A stretch of 64,000 nucleotides of DNA from an uncultured Marinobacterium sp. (lineage in GTDB: Bacteria; Pseudomonadota; Gammaproteobacteria; Pseudomonadales; Balneatricaceae), in assembly GCA_947501565.1 (NCBI GenBank), contig CANMWJ010000010.1, positions 62,001 to 126,000 on the forward strand. Direction: 5' to 3'. Below are positions 53,412 through 60,840 of the stretch, one piece after another; positions within the stretch are counted from its first letter, which is position 1, and every line of letters starts with the position of its first letter. Made by a program: the position numbers and the translations under genes. The notes below the pieces were generated by a model that was not told the origin of the DNA, ran no database searches, and saw only the letters and a program-made list of their open reading frames with translations.

Positions 53412-54335
53412 ATGAGAAAAGGCGTTTTGAGACCGGGACATATTCAGATTCGCGTACTGGACATGCCGGAGGCACTTAAACATTATCGGGATCTGCTGGG
53501 GCTGATTGAGGTAGAAACGGACAATCAGGGGCGTGTGTACCTGAAGGGCTGGACCGAGATCGATAAGTTCTCGCTGGTACTGCGTGAAGCTGATCGCCCG
53601 GGGATGGATTTTGTGGGGTACAAGGTGGTCAGTGAAGCGGCGTTGGATCGGTTACGGGAAGACCTGGTGCAGTTTGGCTGTAATGTCGAGGATATTCCCG
53701 CCGGTGAGCTAAGCGGATGTGGACGCCGTGTACGATTCGACTCGCCTACCGGGCACATGTTTGAGCTGTATGCCGACAAAGAACAGACCGGTAAATGGGG
53801 CGTATCTGCGACCAATCCGGAAGCCTGGCCACGCGGATTACGCGGTATGAAAGCAACACGCTTTGACCACTGCTTACTGTACGGCCCAAACATCGCTGGC
53901 ACGCAGCGCTTGTTCGAAGAGGTACTGGGATTCGATCTGTCTGAACAGGTGCTGGAAGCCGACGGCACCCGCATTGCAGCCTTTATGAGTGTCGGGATGA
54001 AGGCGCACGACGTGGCGTTTATTGAGCATCCGGAACCCGGCAAACTGCACCACGCGTCGTTCTTCCTGAATACATGGGAGGATGTGTTGCGCGCGGCAGA
54101 TTTGATCTCGATGGAAGATGTATCACTGGATATCGGGCCGACACGGCATGGTCTGACCCACGGTAAAACGATCTACTTTTTCGACCCGTCCGGAAACCGC
54201 AGTGAGGTGTTCTGTGAAGGGGACTACACCTATCCGGATCACCCAACGGTGACCTGGACTACCGATCAGATCGGCAAATCGATCTTCTACCATGACCGCA
54301 CATTAAATGACCGGTTCTTAACGGTCGTGACCTAA
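53412..54335 (+). CDS. Catechol 2,3-dioxygenase (extradiol, XylE type)
   Basis: 307 aa, two vicinal-oxygen-chelate domains. The Fe(II) ligands align with the XylE numbering: His153 ([10 protein letters not shown]), His214 (KLHHASFFL) and Glu265 (NRSEVFCEG). The second-shell His199, His246 and Tyr255 are present too. It cleaves catechols to 2-hydroxymuconic semialdehydes. No xylT-type ferredoxin, semialdehyde dehydrogenase or hydrolase is nearby, so it is an orphan here; downstream steps must be elsewhere. Confidence 0.95.
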   Translation: MRKGVLRPGHIQIRVLDMPEALKHYRDLLGLIEVETDNQGRVYLKGWTEIDKFSLVLREADRPGMDFVGYKVVSEAALDRLREDLVQFGCNVEDIPAGELSGCGRRVRFDSPTGHMFELYADKEQTGKWGVSATNPEAWPRGLRGMKATRFDHCLLYGPNIAGTQRLFEEVLGFDLSEQVLEADGTRIAAFMSVGMKAHDVAFIEHPEPGKLHHASFFLNTWEDVLRAADLISMEDVSLDIGPTRHGLTHGKTIYFFDPSGNRSEVFCEGDYTYPDHPTVTWTTDQIGKSIFYHDRTLNDRFLTVVT

Positions 54336-54791
54336 GAACTAGCCGAGCGTTGAAGGAATTGTTCAACGCACATTTCCCAGCTTGGTCGTATCCGGCGGTG
54401 GAGACCCTGTCTCTGCCTGCCGAATTACCTCCTGGCTTTTGGCCCCTTAATTAAGGGGCCTTTTTTGTGAGGTAGAGGGCAGGGAGTGTAGCGGGATAGT
54501 TAGGGTATGGAATGTTGATATGTCGGTCGTTGCTTCGCATTGGCTAACCTAAGGCGCTGCTGTGCGTTTCTTTACCGAATTAAGCTTTCCTACGCAGTCC
54601 CTTGTGTTCCGTTAAGTGTCGAGTCGGAAGAGAGTTTGTCATACGATAGTTTTGGTGGAACGAACCGAAGAAAATGCCAAGTTTGGCTGGCATTCCTTTC
54701 TGTTTTTTCACACCGTCATGTCATGGTTTGAGATCGTTTGTCCTGAAGGCGATGCATTTAGCAACGTCACCTACCCAAAGGGGACTTTACG
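54336..54791. other. Gap with terminator and repeat-like sequence
   Basis: The palindrome GGCCCCTTAATTAAGGGGCC (54441-54460) plus a T-run terminates the dioxygenase gene. A weak REP-like match lies near 54519-54555. No gene. Confidence 0.75.
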
Positions 54792-55556
54792 ATGAATATG
54801 ATCACAAAACCGATCTCCCAGATGATTGGATTAGCATGGGCACTGGGCATGACAATCGGGGCGCTGTATTTCTTCTGGCCTCAGGCTTATGCGGTGACGG
54901 CCTACCACTCGGGCTTTCTGCCTATGACAGAGAAGGTGAAGGAGGTATCGCCAGAAGTCTGGTTTAAATATCAAGAAAACTTGCTGTCCAACGCGGAGGT
55001 CACGTTGACAGCATTGCGGGGGCGTTTGTCCAACAACAACAGCACAATCGACAAGAAGTCTGGTGAGTACCGTAAACAGGAGCGTGCCAGTCAGGCCTTG
55101 CTTGATAAGGCCACTGCGTTGTATCAGAAGGCACCTGATGCATCAAGCTTTACTTTCATCGGTAAGGAGTACACTCCAGCCTCGTTTTCGACCCAGGTAG
55201 TGGTGTTGAAAAGCCAGCTGGACGGGGCAAGGGAGAGTCTGCGGTTACTTGAACAAGCGAAAGAGAAACTGAGTGCTGCCTGGATCGATGTGGCAAAGAA
55301 AGATGCCCAAATTTCGGCAGACCTTTCCCGCGTTGCTACCGCACGTGTGCTTTGGGATACGCAGAAGCTGCTGAGTGATCTTGAAATTAGCGTTGACTTC
55401 GATGATCTGAGTACGATGTCTGAGCATGATATTCGCACGGTTGAGGAACTCATTAAGGACTCGGAGCGCTTGCCTATGCAGCCGTCAGCAACCGATACGT
55501 CTGCGGCGGGTGGTATGTCTGATGAAGCGCTTAAGATCTTGTTGAACGCAAGCTAA
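54792..55556 (+). CDS. Membrane-anchored coiled-coil protein
   Basis: 254 aa. One N-terminal TM (about 8-32, MIGLAWALGMTIGALYFFW), then a long helical region with heptad character (ALRGRLSNNNSTIDKKSGEY, LKSQLDGARESLRLLEQAKE) facing the periplasm, and a disordered Ser/Thr-rich tail. No family recognised. It heads the OmpA/caspase set; a GC-rich hairpin (GCACCCGCC/GGCGGGTGC, about 55585-55605) sits between it and the OmpA gene. Confidence 0.65.
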   Translation: MNMITKPISQMIGLAWALGMTIGALYFFWPQAYAVTAYHSGFLPMTEKVKEVSPEVWFKYQENLLSNAEVTLTALRGRLSNNNSTIDKKSGEYRKQERASQALLDKATALYQKAPDASSFTFIGKEYTPASFSTQVVVLKSQLDGARESLRLLEQAKEKLSAAWIDVAKKDAQISADLSRVATARVLWDTQKLLSDLEISVDFDDLSTMSEHDIRTVEELIKDSERLPMQPSATDTSAAGGMSDEALKILLNAS

Positions 55557-55626
55557 CCCTCACCGTAAACTAAGCCTTCCTGAGCACCCGCCAAAGGCGG
55601 GTGCTGTTGGCGATCAAGGAGTGACC

Positions 55627-56196
55627 GTGAATATTTCTAGTCTTGCTGTAACCCTTTCATTAGCCGCTATGGCTCCAGTTTCTACCTGCTACGCGGCTGA
55701 TTCATCAACCGCTATTCAAGACCTGCCCGATAACTTTGCCCGGTCTAAATCGGATTGGGTCGAAAAGCTCTCTGGGTTTGAATACAAAGGCCCCAGCCCC
55801 TGTGCTCAGACAAAGGGCTTGTGTGTTGAACCCGATACACCGCCGCCCGCTGCTGCGTTGGTACACTTTAACCATGATTCATCGCGTATTTTGCCGCAGT
55901 ACAATCAAGCGTTGAAAAACCTCGGGCAAGCTATGACTGATCAACTGCACGATACAGTACTGATTGTACAGGGCCATACCGATAGTACTGGTGCTGATGC
56001 GTATAACGATCGCCTTTCGGAAAAGCGTGCGCAGGCGGTCGTGAGTTATCTGAAAACTCGTTATGGCATTGCCTCTGTCCGTTTGATTGCAGAAGGCAAG
56101 GGTGAACACATGCCGATCGCTGATAACTCGACAGACGTCGGCCGTAAGCTTAATCGTCGAGTGATGTTCATCCGTCATGGCCGTTACATGGAGTAA
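55627..56196 (+). CDS. OmpA-family protein with signal peptide
   Basis: The start is set at GTG 55627 because AAGGAG lies about 6 nt upstream; GTG 55621 is too close. 189 aa. The signal peptide ends near CYA-AD. The OmpA peptidoglycan-binding domain spans about 85-185 (VHFNHDSSRILPQYNQAL, VQGHTDSTGADAYNDRLSEK, GRKLNRRVMF). Before it, YKGPSPCAQTKGLC resembles a segment of the DUF4384 protein at 62651. The stop is 5 nt before the caspase gene, so they are co-translated neighbours. Confidence 0.9.
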   Translation: MNISSLAVTLSLAAMAPVSTCYAADSSTAIQDLPDNFARSKSDWVEKLSGFEYKGPSPCAQTKGLCVEPDTPPPAAALVHFNHDSSRILPQYNQALKNLGQAMTDQLHDTVLIVQGHTDSTGADAYNDRLSEKRAQAVVSYLKTRYGIASVRLIAEGKGEHMPIADNSTDVGRKLNRRVMFIRHGRYME

Positions 56197-56201
56197 TAAC
56201 A

Positions 56202-57821
56202 ATGCGCTGGATACTGATCTTTGTTTTGATGTTGGTGAGTGTTAGTCCGGCTTGGAGTGCTCGTCATGCGCTGTTGATCGGTATGGGGGATTATCATCCT
56301 GATGGTGATTATGGGCCGTTGACCCAGCCTATCGCAGACGTGAATGCGATGGCTAAGGTGCTGGGTAAACCGGAATACGGCTTTCGTTTAACACGCATTA
56401 TGGACGCGAAACGTGGCGAGCTAATGCGTAAGACTGATGCCTTTATCAACTCACTAAAAGCTGATGATACGGTGTTTCTGTATATCAGTGGACACGGTGT
56501 TCAGTTTAATAACACCAGTTATTTAATACCAGTGGGTGCTCCATACAACGGTACTGCTGAGGTGGTTGATAGGGACCATGGTGCACTTAGTATCAACCTG
56601 CTGACGGCACAAATTAGCGAAAAGCTTGGTCCACGTGGTGCGCAGGTAGTGGTATTGGATGCCTGTCGCAATGATATCACGAAGGGTGATGGCGTAGCCG
56701 GTTTACAACCTATCAATACACGTGGCACTTTGTTTCACTATGCTGCTAGCCCTGGTGAGCGGGCGCTGGCTACCAGCCCGAGTCAGTTCAGTTTTTATAC
56801 CCACTTCTTGCTGCAGGCTTTGGAACAGTCTCCGTCTTCACGCATTCGTGATGTCTTTGAAAATACGACCGAAGCGGTTATACGCTACAGCGAAGAAAAC
56901 TATCAAACAGTAATGCAGATGCCTTGGATGGCGGGAAATATGCGAGGACGCTTCTGCTTAAAAGTACCGTGTTTAGGGCCTAAGGTGATGGTACGTAATA
57001 AGATTGACGGAATTCCACAGGCATTGATGGTCAAAAGTGGAGAACTAGATCGAAATTCTACTTTAATAGTACGATCTAACCTGTATCGAGATGAAGTTTG
57101 GATCAACGGGAAGAAATATGGATCGACAAAGTTGGAAGTAAAGTTGCCTCATGGTGAATACACAATAGAAGTGAAGAAAAGTGGTTACCATTCCGTTAGA
57201 AAGTTTATAGATTTTCAGTCTGATATGATGCTTAGGGTGAAACTAGTTCCCGCCAATTTTAGGCTTGAAGATTTCGATATAGGTTGGAGGTTATATATTC
57301 AGAATTCTGATGTTGAGCCGATGGAAAAAGCTGAAAGTGAGATCAGAAGTGCAGTTGCGAGAGCTGGATTTAATCCTATTGGCCTCGAAGAGGATTATGT
57401 GGCAGAGGTGGAAAGCTTGATTGAAAGGCCAAATGTTAGCTTTGAGGGGTTTAGTATATTGGGTGATTGGAAGTGTCGAAAATATAGCTTTAGTGATTAT
57501 AGTGTTTTTAGATATCCTTATTTCCAATGTCGAGTTTCGCGTAAGGGGAATAGGTTGTATTTTGAAAAGATTTCTGGATCACAGCGAATCAGCGGCTATC
57601 TTTTTCCTAACGGAAATAAGGAGCTTATATTCCTCGGCGGGGCGACAGTAAATGACGATCCGCAAGCTGTATATTCAAAGTTTTCCAGATTGGATTCAAG
57701 GTACTCTGACTCAGTGGGAAAAGTATATCGAAAGGGAAATGTTTTGTTAGCCCTGATAGGGAGCTACAGCGGTCGCTACACTAATCGACCAAATAGTGAG
57801 ATCCTTGAGTTGGTTAGATAG
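56202..57821 (+). CDS. Secreted caspase-family (metacaspase-like) protein with PEGA domain
   Basis: 539 aa. The signal peptide ends near AWSA-R. The caspase p20-like domain spans about 21-240: RHALLIGMGDYHPDGDYGPL, catalytic His98 (FLYISGHGVQ) and Cys155 (VVVLDACRND). A PEGA domain (about 300-350, RDEVWINGKKYGSTKLEVKL) follows, then about 190 residues of unknown C-terminus. From about 56950 base composition turns AT-rich compared with the caspase part, suggesting a joined or horizontally acquired tail. It presumably cleaves an envelope or extracellular target, tied to the wall by its OmpA neighbour. Confidence 0.88.
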   Translation: MRWILIFVLMLVSVSPAWSARHALLIGMGDYHPDGDYGPLTQPIADVNAMAKVLGKPEYGFRLTRIMDAKRGELMRKTDAFINSLKADDTVFLYISGHGVQFNNTSYLIPVGAPYNGTAEVVDRDHGALSINLLTAQISEKLGPRGAQVVVLDACRNDITKGDGVAGLQPINTRGTLFHYAASPGERALATSPSQFSFYTHFLLQALEQSPSSRIRDVFENTTEAVIRYSEENYQTVMQMPWMAGNMRGRFCLKVPCLGPKVMVRNKIDGIPQALMVKSGELDRNSTLIVRSNLYRDEVWINGKKYGSTKLEVKLPHGEYTIEVKKSGYHSVRKFIDFQSDMMLRVKLVPANFRLEDFDIGWRLYIQNSDVEPMEKAESEIRSAVARAGFNPIGLEEDYVAEVESLIERPNVSFEGFSILGDWKCRKYSFSDYSVFRYPYFQCRVSRKGNRLYFEKISGSQRISGYLFPNGNKELIFLGGATVNDDPQAVYSKFSRLDSRYSDSVGKVYRKGNVLLALIGSYSGRYTNRPNSEILELVR

Positions 57822-58493
57822 TTTTGGAAGTGGAATAATATAGTATTTTCAAAAATGAGCCTTAATCAGACAGTGTTAGGTGGTTTATATATCATTAGCT
57901 GGGTGGAGGGTGCGTCGAGGGGGATTTTATGTGGATCGTTATTCATGATGTACGCCGCGAAGACCATGTAGATAAATTATCTCTAATCTCTATCTTATTA
58001 TGTTCAAGTAATTATAAAATTATTCTTGATGTTTTTGCTGGCTAGCGTACTGTCACCGATAGGAAATTACTCCGTTTCTGCATGGTGGAGTGATTTCTAA
58101 AGTGTGGAGCTCTCTGCTTTAAGTGATAATATAATGATTTTTGGGCTGCAGGAAGCTTAAGGGTTTTCTTGGTCCGAAATTGAATGGTTTTTCGTGGATT
58201 GATAATTTATTTTCTCCAAGATTTGACCTTGCCTTGTAGTTAAACCAGGAATGCCACGCTTAATGCCTGAAATGAAGAGCGACTGCTGTTGTATATCTGC
58301 GGTCAGATTAATTTGTTCGGTAGGACCCTCTTTATGGGGTTTCCTAATTATGGAATCAGAATCTACGAATCTATTGAAATGTCTATCGGACTCTATAAGT
58401 TTCTGTGACTTTCAGGTTATACCTTATCTATCTTTAGAGTAATTTCAGGGTTTTAATTAATTGCTAAGCCACTCTTCTGGAAATCATAGGTTA
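57822..58493. other. AT-rich gene-free stretch
   Basis: 670 bp, clearly AT-richer than the window. No coding frame of note on either strand (short frames only); in particular no reverse transcriptase. Convergent 3' ends of the PEGA caspase and the first caspase-FGE gene flank it. Confidence 0.65.
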
Positions 58494-60278
58494 TTATGGA
58501 GCGGAACGAACGACACGAAAACCCACATCTAGGTTACGGACGCGGGGAAGATTCGCGCTACGGGAGGCTGAGCGCAGAATTCCAGGACGGTCGTACCAAG
58601 AGCCTCCGCGAAGAGCTCGTGACATATTGTTGTAGCACGCTGCAACGTAACCAGATCTAGTAATTTTGTTGTAATTTGGGCTATAACAATCTTCTACCCA
58701 TTCCAATACATTTCCATGCATATGATGAAGTGAGAATGCGTTGGGTCTGTACGTGTTGACTGCTCTGGTTCTACCGTCACATCTGTTGAAGACAGCACCA
58801 TTAATCGCGTATTCGTTGCATACGGGAGCTCGTTCTCCCCAGCTGTATGCTTTCGAACTATTTGCGCGTGCTGCATACTCCCATTCGCGTTCACTCGGCA
58901 AGCGGTATTGCTGCCCGGTTTGCTGGCTAAGCCACGAAACATAAGCTTTAGCACCATACCAACTAACGTTGGTAACAGGATGCGCCTCGAAACCAGTCTG
59001 GACTTTATAATTCGTAAAAAATGCTGTGGTTATCTTGCTTGAAGGATCTTCATCAGATGTAGAAAACCAGGGTCGGTTCTCTGTTCCGTGTTTATCTACT
59101 TTATTTAGAAAGTACACATATTCCTCATTAGTAACCTCATACTTACCCATTGCGAATGCGGGAACCTTCACGGTGTGAACAGGTTTTTCATCCTTGGCTC
59201 CATTGCCCTGAATATCACCCATCTGAAATATTCCTGCTGGAATTGAAACCATAACTGGCCCATATCCACCACTCGCGAGCCGATCCTTAAATTGATCAAT
59301 TGGTTTGTCAGTATTAGCTACTAGAGGGGCTATTGGTGCAGGTTTAATATCCACGACTTTAGACTGTCGTTCTAACTCCTCAATACGTTGCTGAAGCACT
59401 GCAATCAGGGCACTTTGGTCAGGTTTAGCCGTTTGGCAGCCTTGTGGCGCGAAGCAGAAGGGGCGGTCACCTCGAAACCCGTTATCTTCCCAAGGGATCT
59501 GCTCAAAATTATACCGACGTTTGCTTTCGCGGCTAACATCGGTGCGGGTTTGGCGCAGGGTTTCGCTGATAGGGCGGTGGGCAAGCTCACGTAGGTTTTT
59601 TGCAAAGTACTTGGTAAAGACTGAAGGGCCCGTCACGTTGCCCAGTGCTTGCGTTCCCTGCTTTGTGCTGTATACAACCAGTGCATCGGTTTTCTCCATG
59701 CTGATTAGCTCAACCTTTTTCAGGCCTTTTACTGGTGACATTGTATCGATGGAGTTACGGCAGGCATCAAGCACCAGCATAGGGCGACCTTCAGGCAGTT
59801 TTTCGCTCAGGCTGTCGAGTACCCATTGGGCACTAATGGCATGGTGTTCAATATCGGCCTTAGAGGCGAACCCCGGTTTGCTGGGTAGTAGATAGTTTAC
59901 TGGCCCATTAATGCTGTTTATTGCAATACCGTGACCGGTAAAGTAAATCATCGCAATATCGTCTGGCTGTAGCGTACTAACAAAGTGTTTTACGCTGCGG
60001 ATGATTAAATATTTGTCGCCGTCCATGATGATTTGTGAATCAGGGAGGTGAAATCCGTGTTCACGCAATACCTCTCCCATCAAAATAGCGTCATGTTTGG
60101 GTGCATTCAGGGTTTCAAACAGATTTTGGTGTCTGCTTACAGGAGGGTAACTGGCGTTAGCAATGATCAACGCTTTACGCTGAGCAGCTTCACTCTTGTC
60201 TGCATAAGTCAGCGTTATGCTGCTAACACCCGCTAATAGAGTAATAATACCTAGATTTTGTTTGATGCGTACTTTCAA
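58494..60278 (-). CDS. Secreted caspase-FGE-sulfatase fusion protein 1 (candidate DGR variable protein)
   Basis: 594 aa, TTG start after GGGAGG at 7 nt; paralogue of the gene at 60841. A signal peptide comes first; the caspase domain spans about 34-260, with His116 (IYFTGHGIA) and Cys173 (LVLDACRNSI). A short coiled coil (about 290-315, LQQRIEELERQ) follows, then a formylglycine-generating-enzyme/C-type-lectin-like domain about 345-594 (PVMVSIPAGIFQMGD, YEVTNEEYVYFLN, VSWYGAKAYVSWL, LPSEREWEYAARA, HHMHGNVLEWVEDCY). The last 40 residues (ALRGGSWYDRPGILRSASRS onward, ending GFRVVRSAP) align without gaps to the free 114-nt repeat at 60621-60734. This C-terminal fold is the classic DGR ligand-binding target. 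Confidence 0.9.
   Translation of the reverse strand: MKVRIKQNLGIITLLAGVSSITLTYADKSEAAQRKALIIANASYPPVSRHQNLFETLNAPKHDAILMGEVLREHGFHLPDSQIIMDGDKYLIIRSVKHFVSTLQPDDIAMIYFTGHGIAINSINGPVNYLLPSKPGFASKADIEHHAISAQWVLDSLSEKLPEGRPMLVLDACRNSIDTMSPVKGLKKVELISMEKTDALVVYSTKQGTQALGNVTGPSVFTKYFAKNLRELAHRPISETLRQTRTDVSRESKRRYNFEQIPWEDNGFRGDRPFCFAPQGCQTAKPDQSALIAVLQQRIEELERQSKVVDIKPAPIAPLVANTDKPIDQFKDRLASGGYGPVMVSIPAGIFQMGDIQGNGAKDEKPVHTVKVPAFAMGKYEVTNEEYVYFLNKVDKHGTENRPWFSTSDEDPSSKITTAFFTNYKVQTGFEAHPVTNVSWYGAKAYVSWLSQQTGQQYRLPSEREWEYAARANSSKAYSWGERAPVCNEYAINGAVFNRCDGRTRAVNTYRPNAFSLHHMHGNVLEWVEDCYSPNYNKITRSGYVAACYNNMSRALRGGSWYDRPGILRSASRSANLPRVRNLDVGFRVVRSAP
58502..58615 (-). repeat. Variable repeat 1 (VR1-like)
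   Basis: 3' end of caspase-FGE gene 1. Hand alignment to 60621-60734 (114 nt, no indels): 36 differences, of which 18 fall on the 27 adenines of the candidate template and 18 on its 87 other bases. Confidence 0.65.
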
Positions 60279-60325
60279 CGTGATACCTCCCTGTTAATAC
60301 AGACACCAGAGTGTAAAAAGAAAGA

Positions 60326-60480
60326 TCAGGGACGTACACCCGGCAAATGGTTAATGGTAAAACTCTGGCGGCAATATGGCTGTTTATGATCGCAGGTCAA
60401 CGTGTTTACTAGGAAGTGCTGTAGCTTGCTCCGTATCCCCCCGATCTTGAAACCTTTGGTCTCAGGTGTGAGCTGAGGAG
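60326..60480 (-). pseudogene. Remnant of a DUF4384 gene
   Basis: The last ~50 codons read in frame as QLTPETKGFKIGG...CDHKQPYCRQSFTINHLPGVRP, nearly the C-terminus of the intact gene at 62651. Even the spacer to the caspase-FGE gene (CTCCCTGT...AAGAAAGATCAGGG) is similar. Upstream of 60480 the similarity stops. This shows that a caspase-FGE plus DUF4384 unit was duplicated and one DUF4384 copy was largely deleted. Confidence 0.85.
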
Positions 60481-60620
60481 ATTAAGGTGGTTGTCTTTAC
60501 CTGTGAAACATATACAGCACTGTCACCAGGTTGGACTAATTACTCGCCATTTTACCGCTGATGCTCCAATGTAAACCGTAGTCGACAAACGTGAGTAATA
60601 TCAGCACAGAAAATATATGG

Positions 60621-60734
60621 CAGAACGAACAACACGAAAACCCACATTGTTGTTTCGGTTGTCGGGATGATTCCTGTTACGGAGCGCCACACGCTGATTC
60701 TCTGGATTATTGTTCCAGGAGCCGCCGCGAAGCA
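60621..60734 (-). repeat. Candidate DGR template repeat (TR)
   Basis: A free-standing 114-nt copy of the 3' end of the caspase-FGE genes, not attached to an FGE domain. Read on the minus strand it would encode [14 protein letters not shown], then [20 protein letters not shown]: Asn codons (AAC/AAT) stand at the positions that differ in VR1 and VR2, the hallmark of DGR templates. All three copies have equal length. Weak similarity seems to run about 35 nt further upstream with a 1-nt gap. Alternative: the 3' remnant of a third caspase-FGE gene. Confidence 0.65.
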
Positions 60735-60797
60735 ACATCCATTTGTTCAGTACAGGCCATCGCAAATCGTAATTAATTATCACCAAAAAATCGCATG

Positions 60798-60825
60798 GCA
60801 GGGGGGCGCCCCTGCACCCCCCCCC
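60798..60825 (-). promoter_or_regulatory. GC hairpin and 9-nt C/G run just downstream of VR2
   Basis: GCAGGGG (60798-60804), loop of 4 nt, CCCCTGC (60809-60815), next to nine C (60817-60825; G on the gene strand). DGR target genes carry a short hairpin a few bases after the VR that promotes retrohoming; position and shape fit. It could instead be a terminator, as T-rich sequence follows on the minus strand. Confidence 0.45.
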
Positions 60826-60840
60826 ATAGATCAAAGAGCA

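Noticed and set aside
57822-58493. Search for a DGR reverse transcriptase in the AT-rich gap
   Set aside because: Too short, with stops in all frames; nothing resembling RT motifs on either strand.
60601-60834. 77-codon minus-strand frame over the candidate TR
   Set aside because: It reads the TR in the caspase-FGE frame but its upstream half is unrelated and G/C-run-rich. Treated as a repeat, not a gene.
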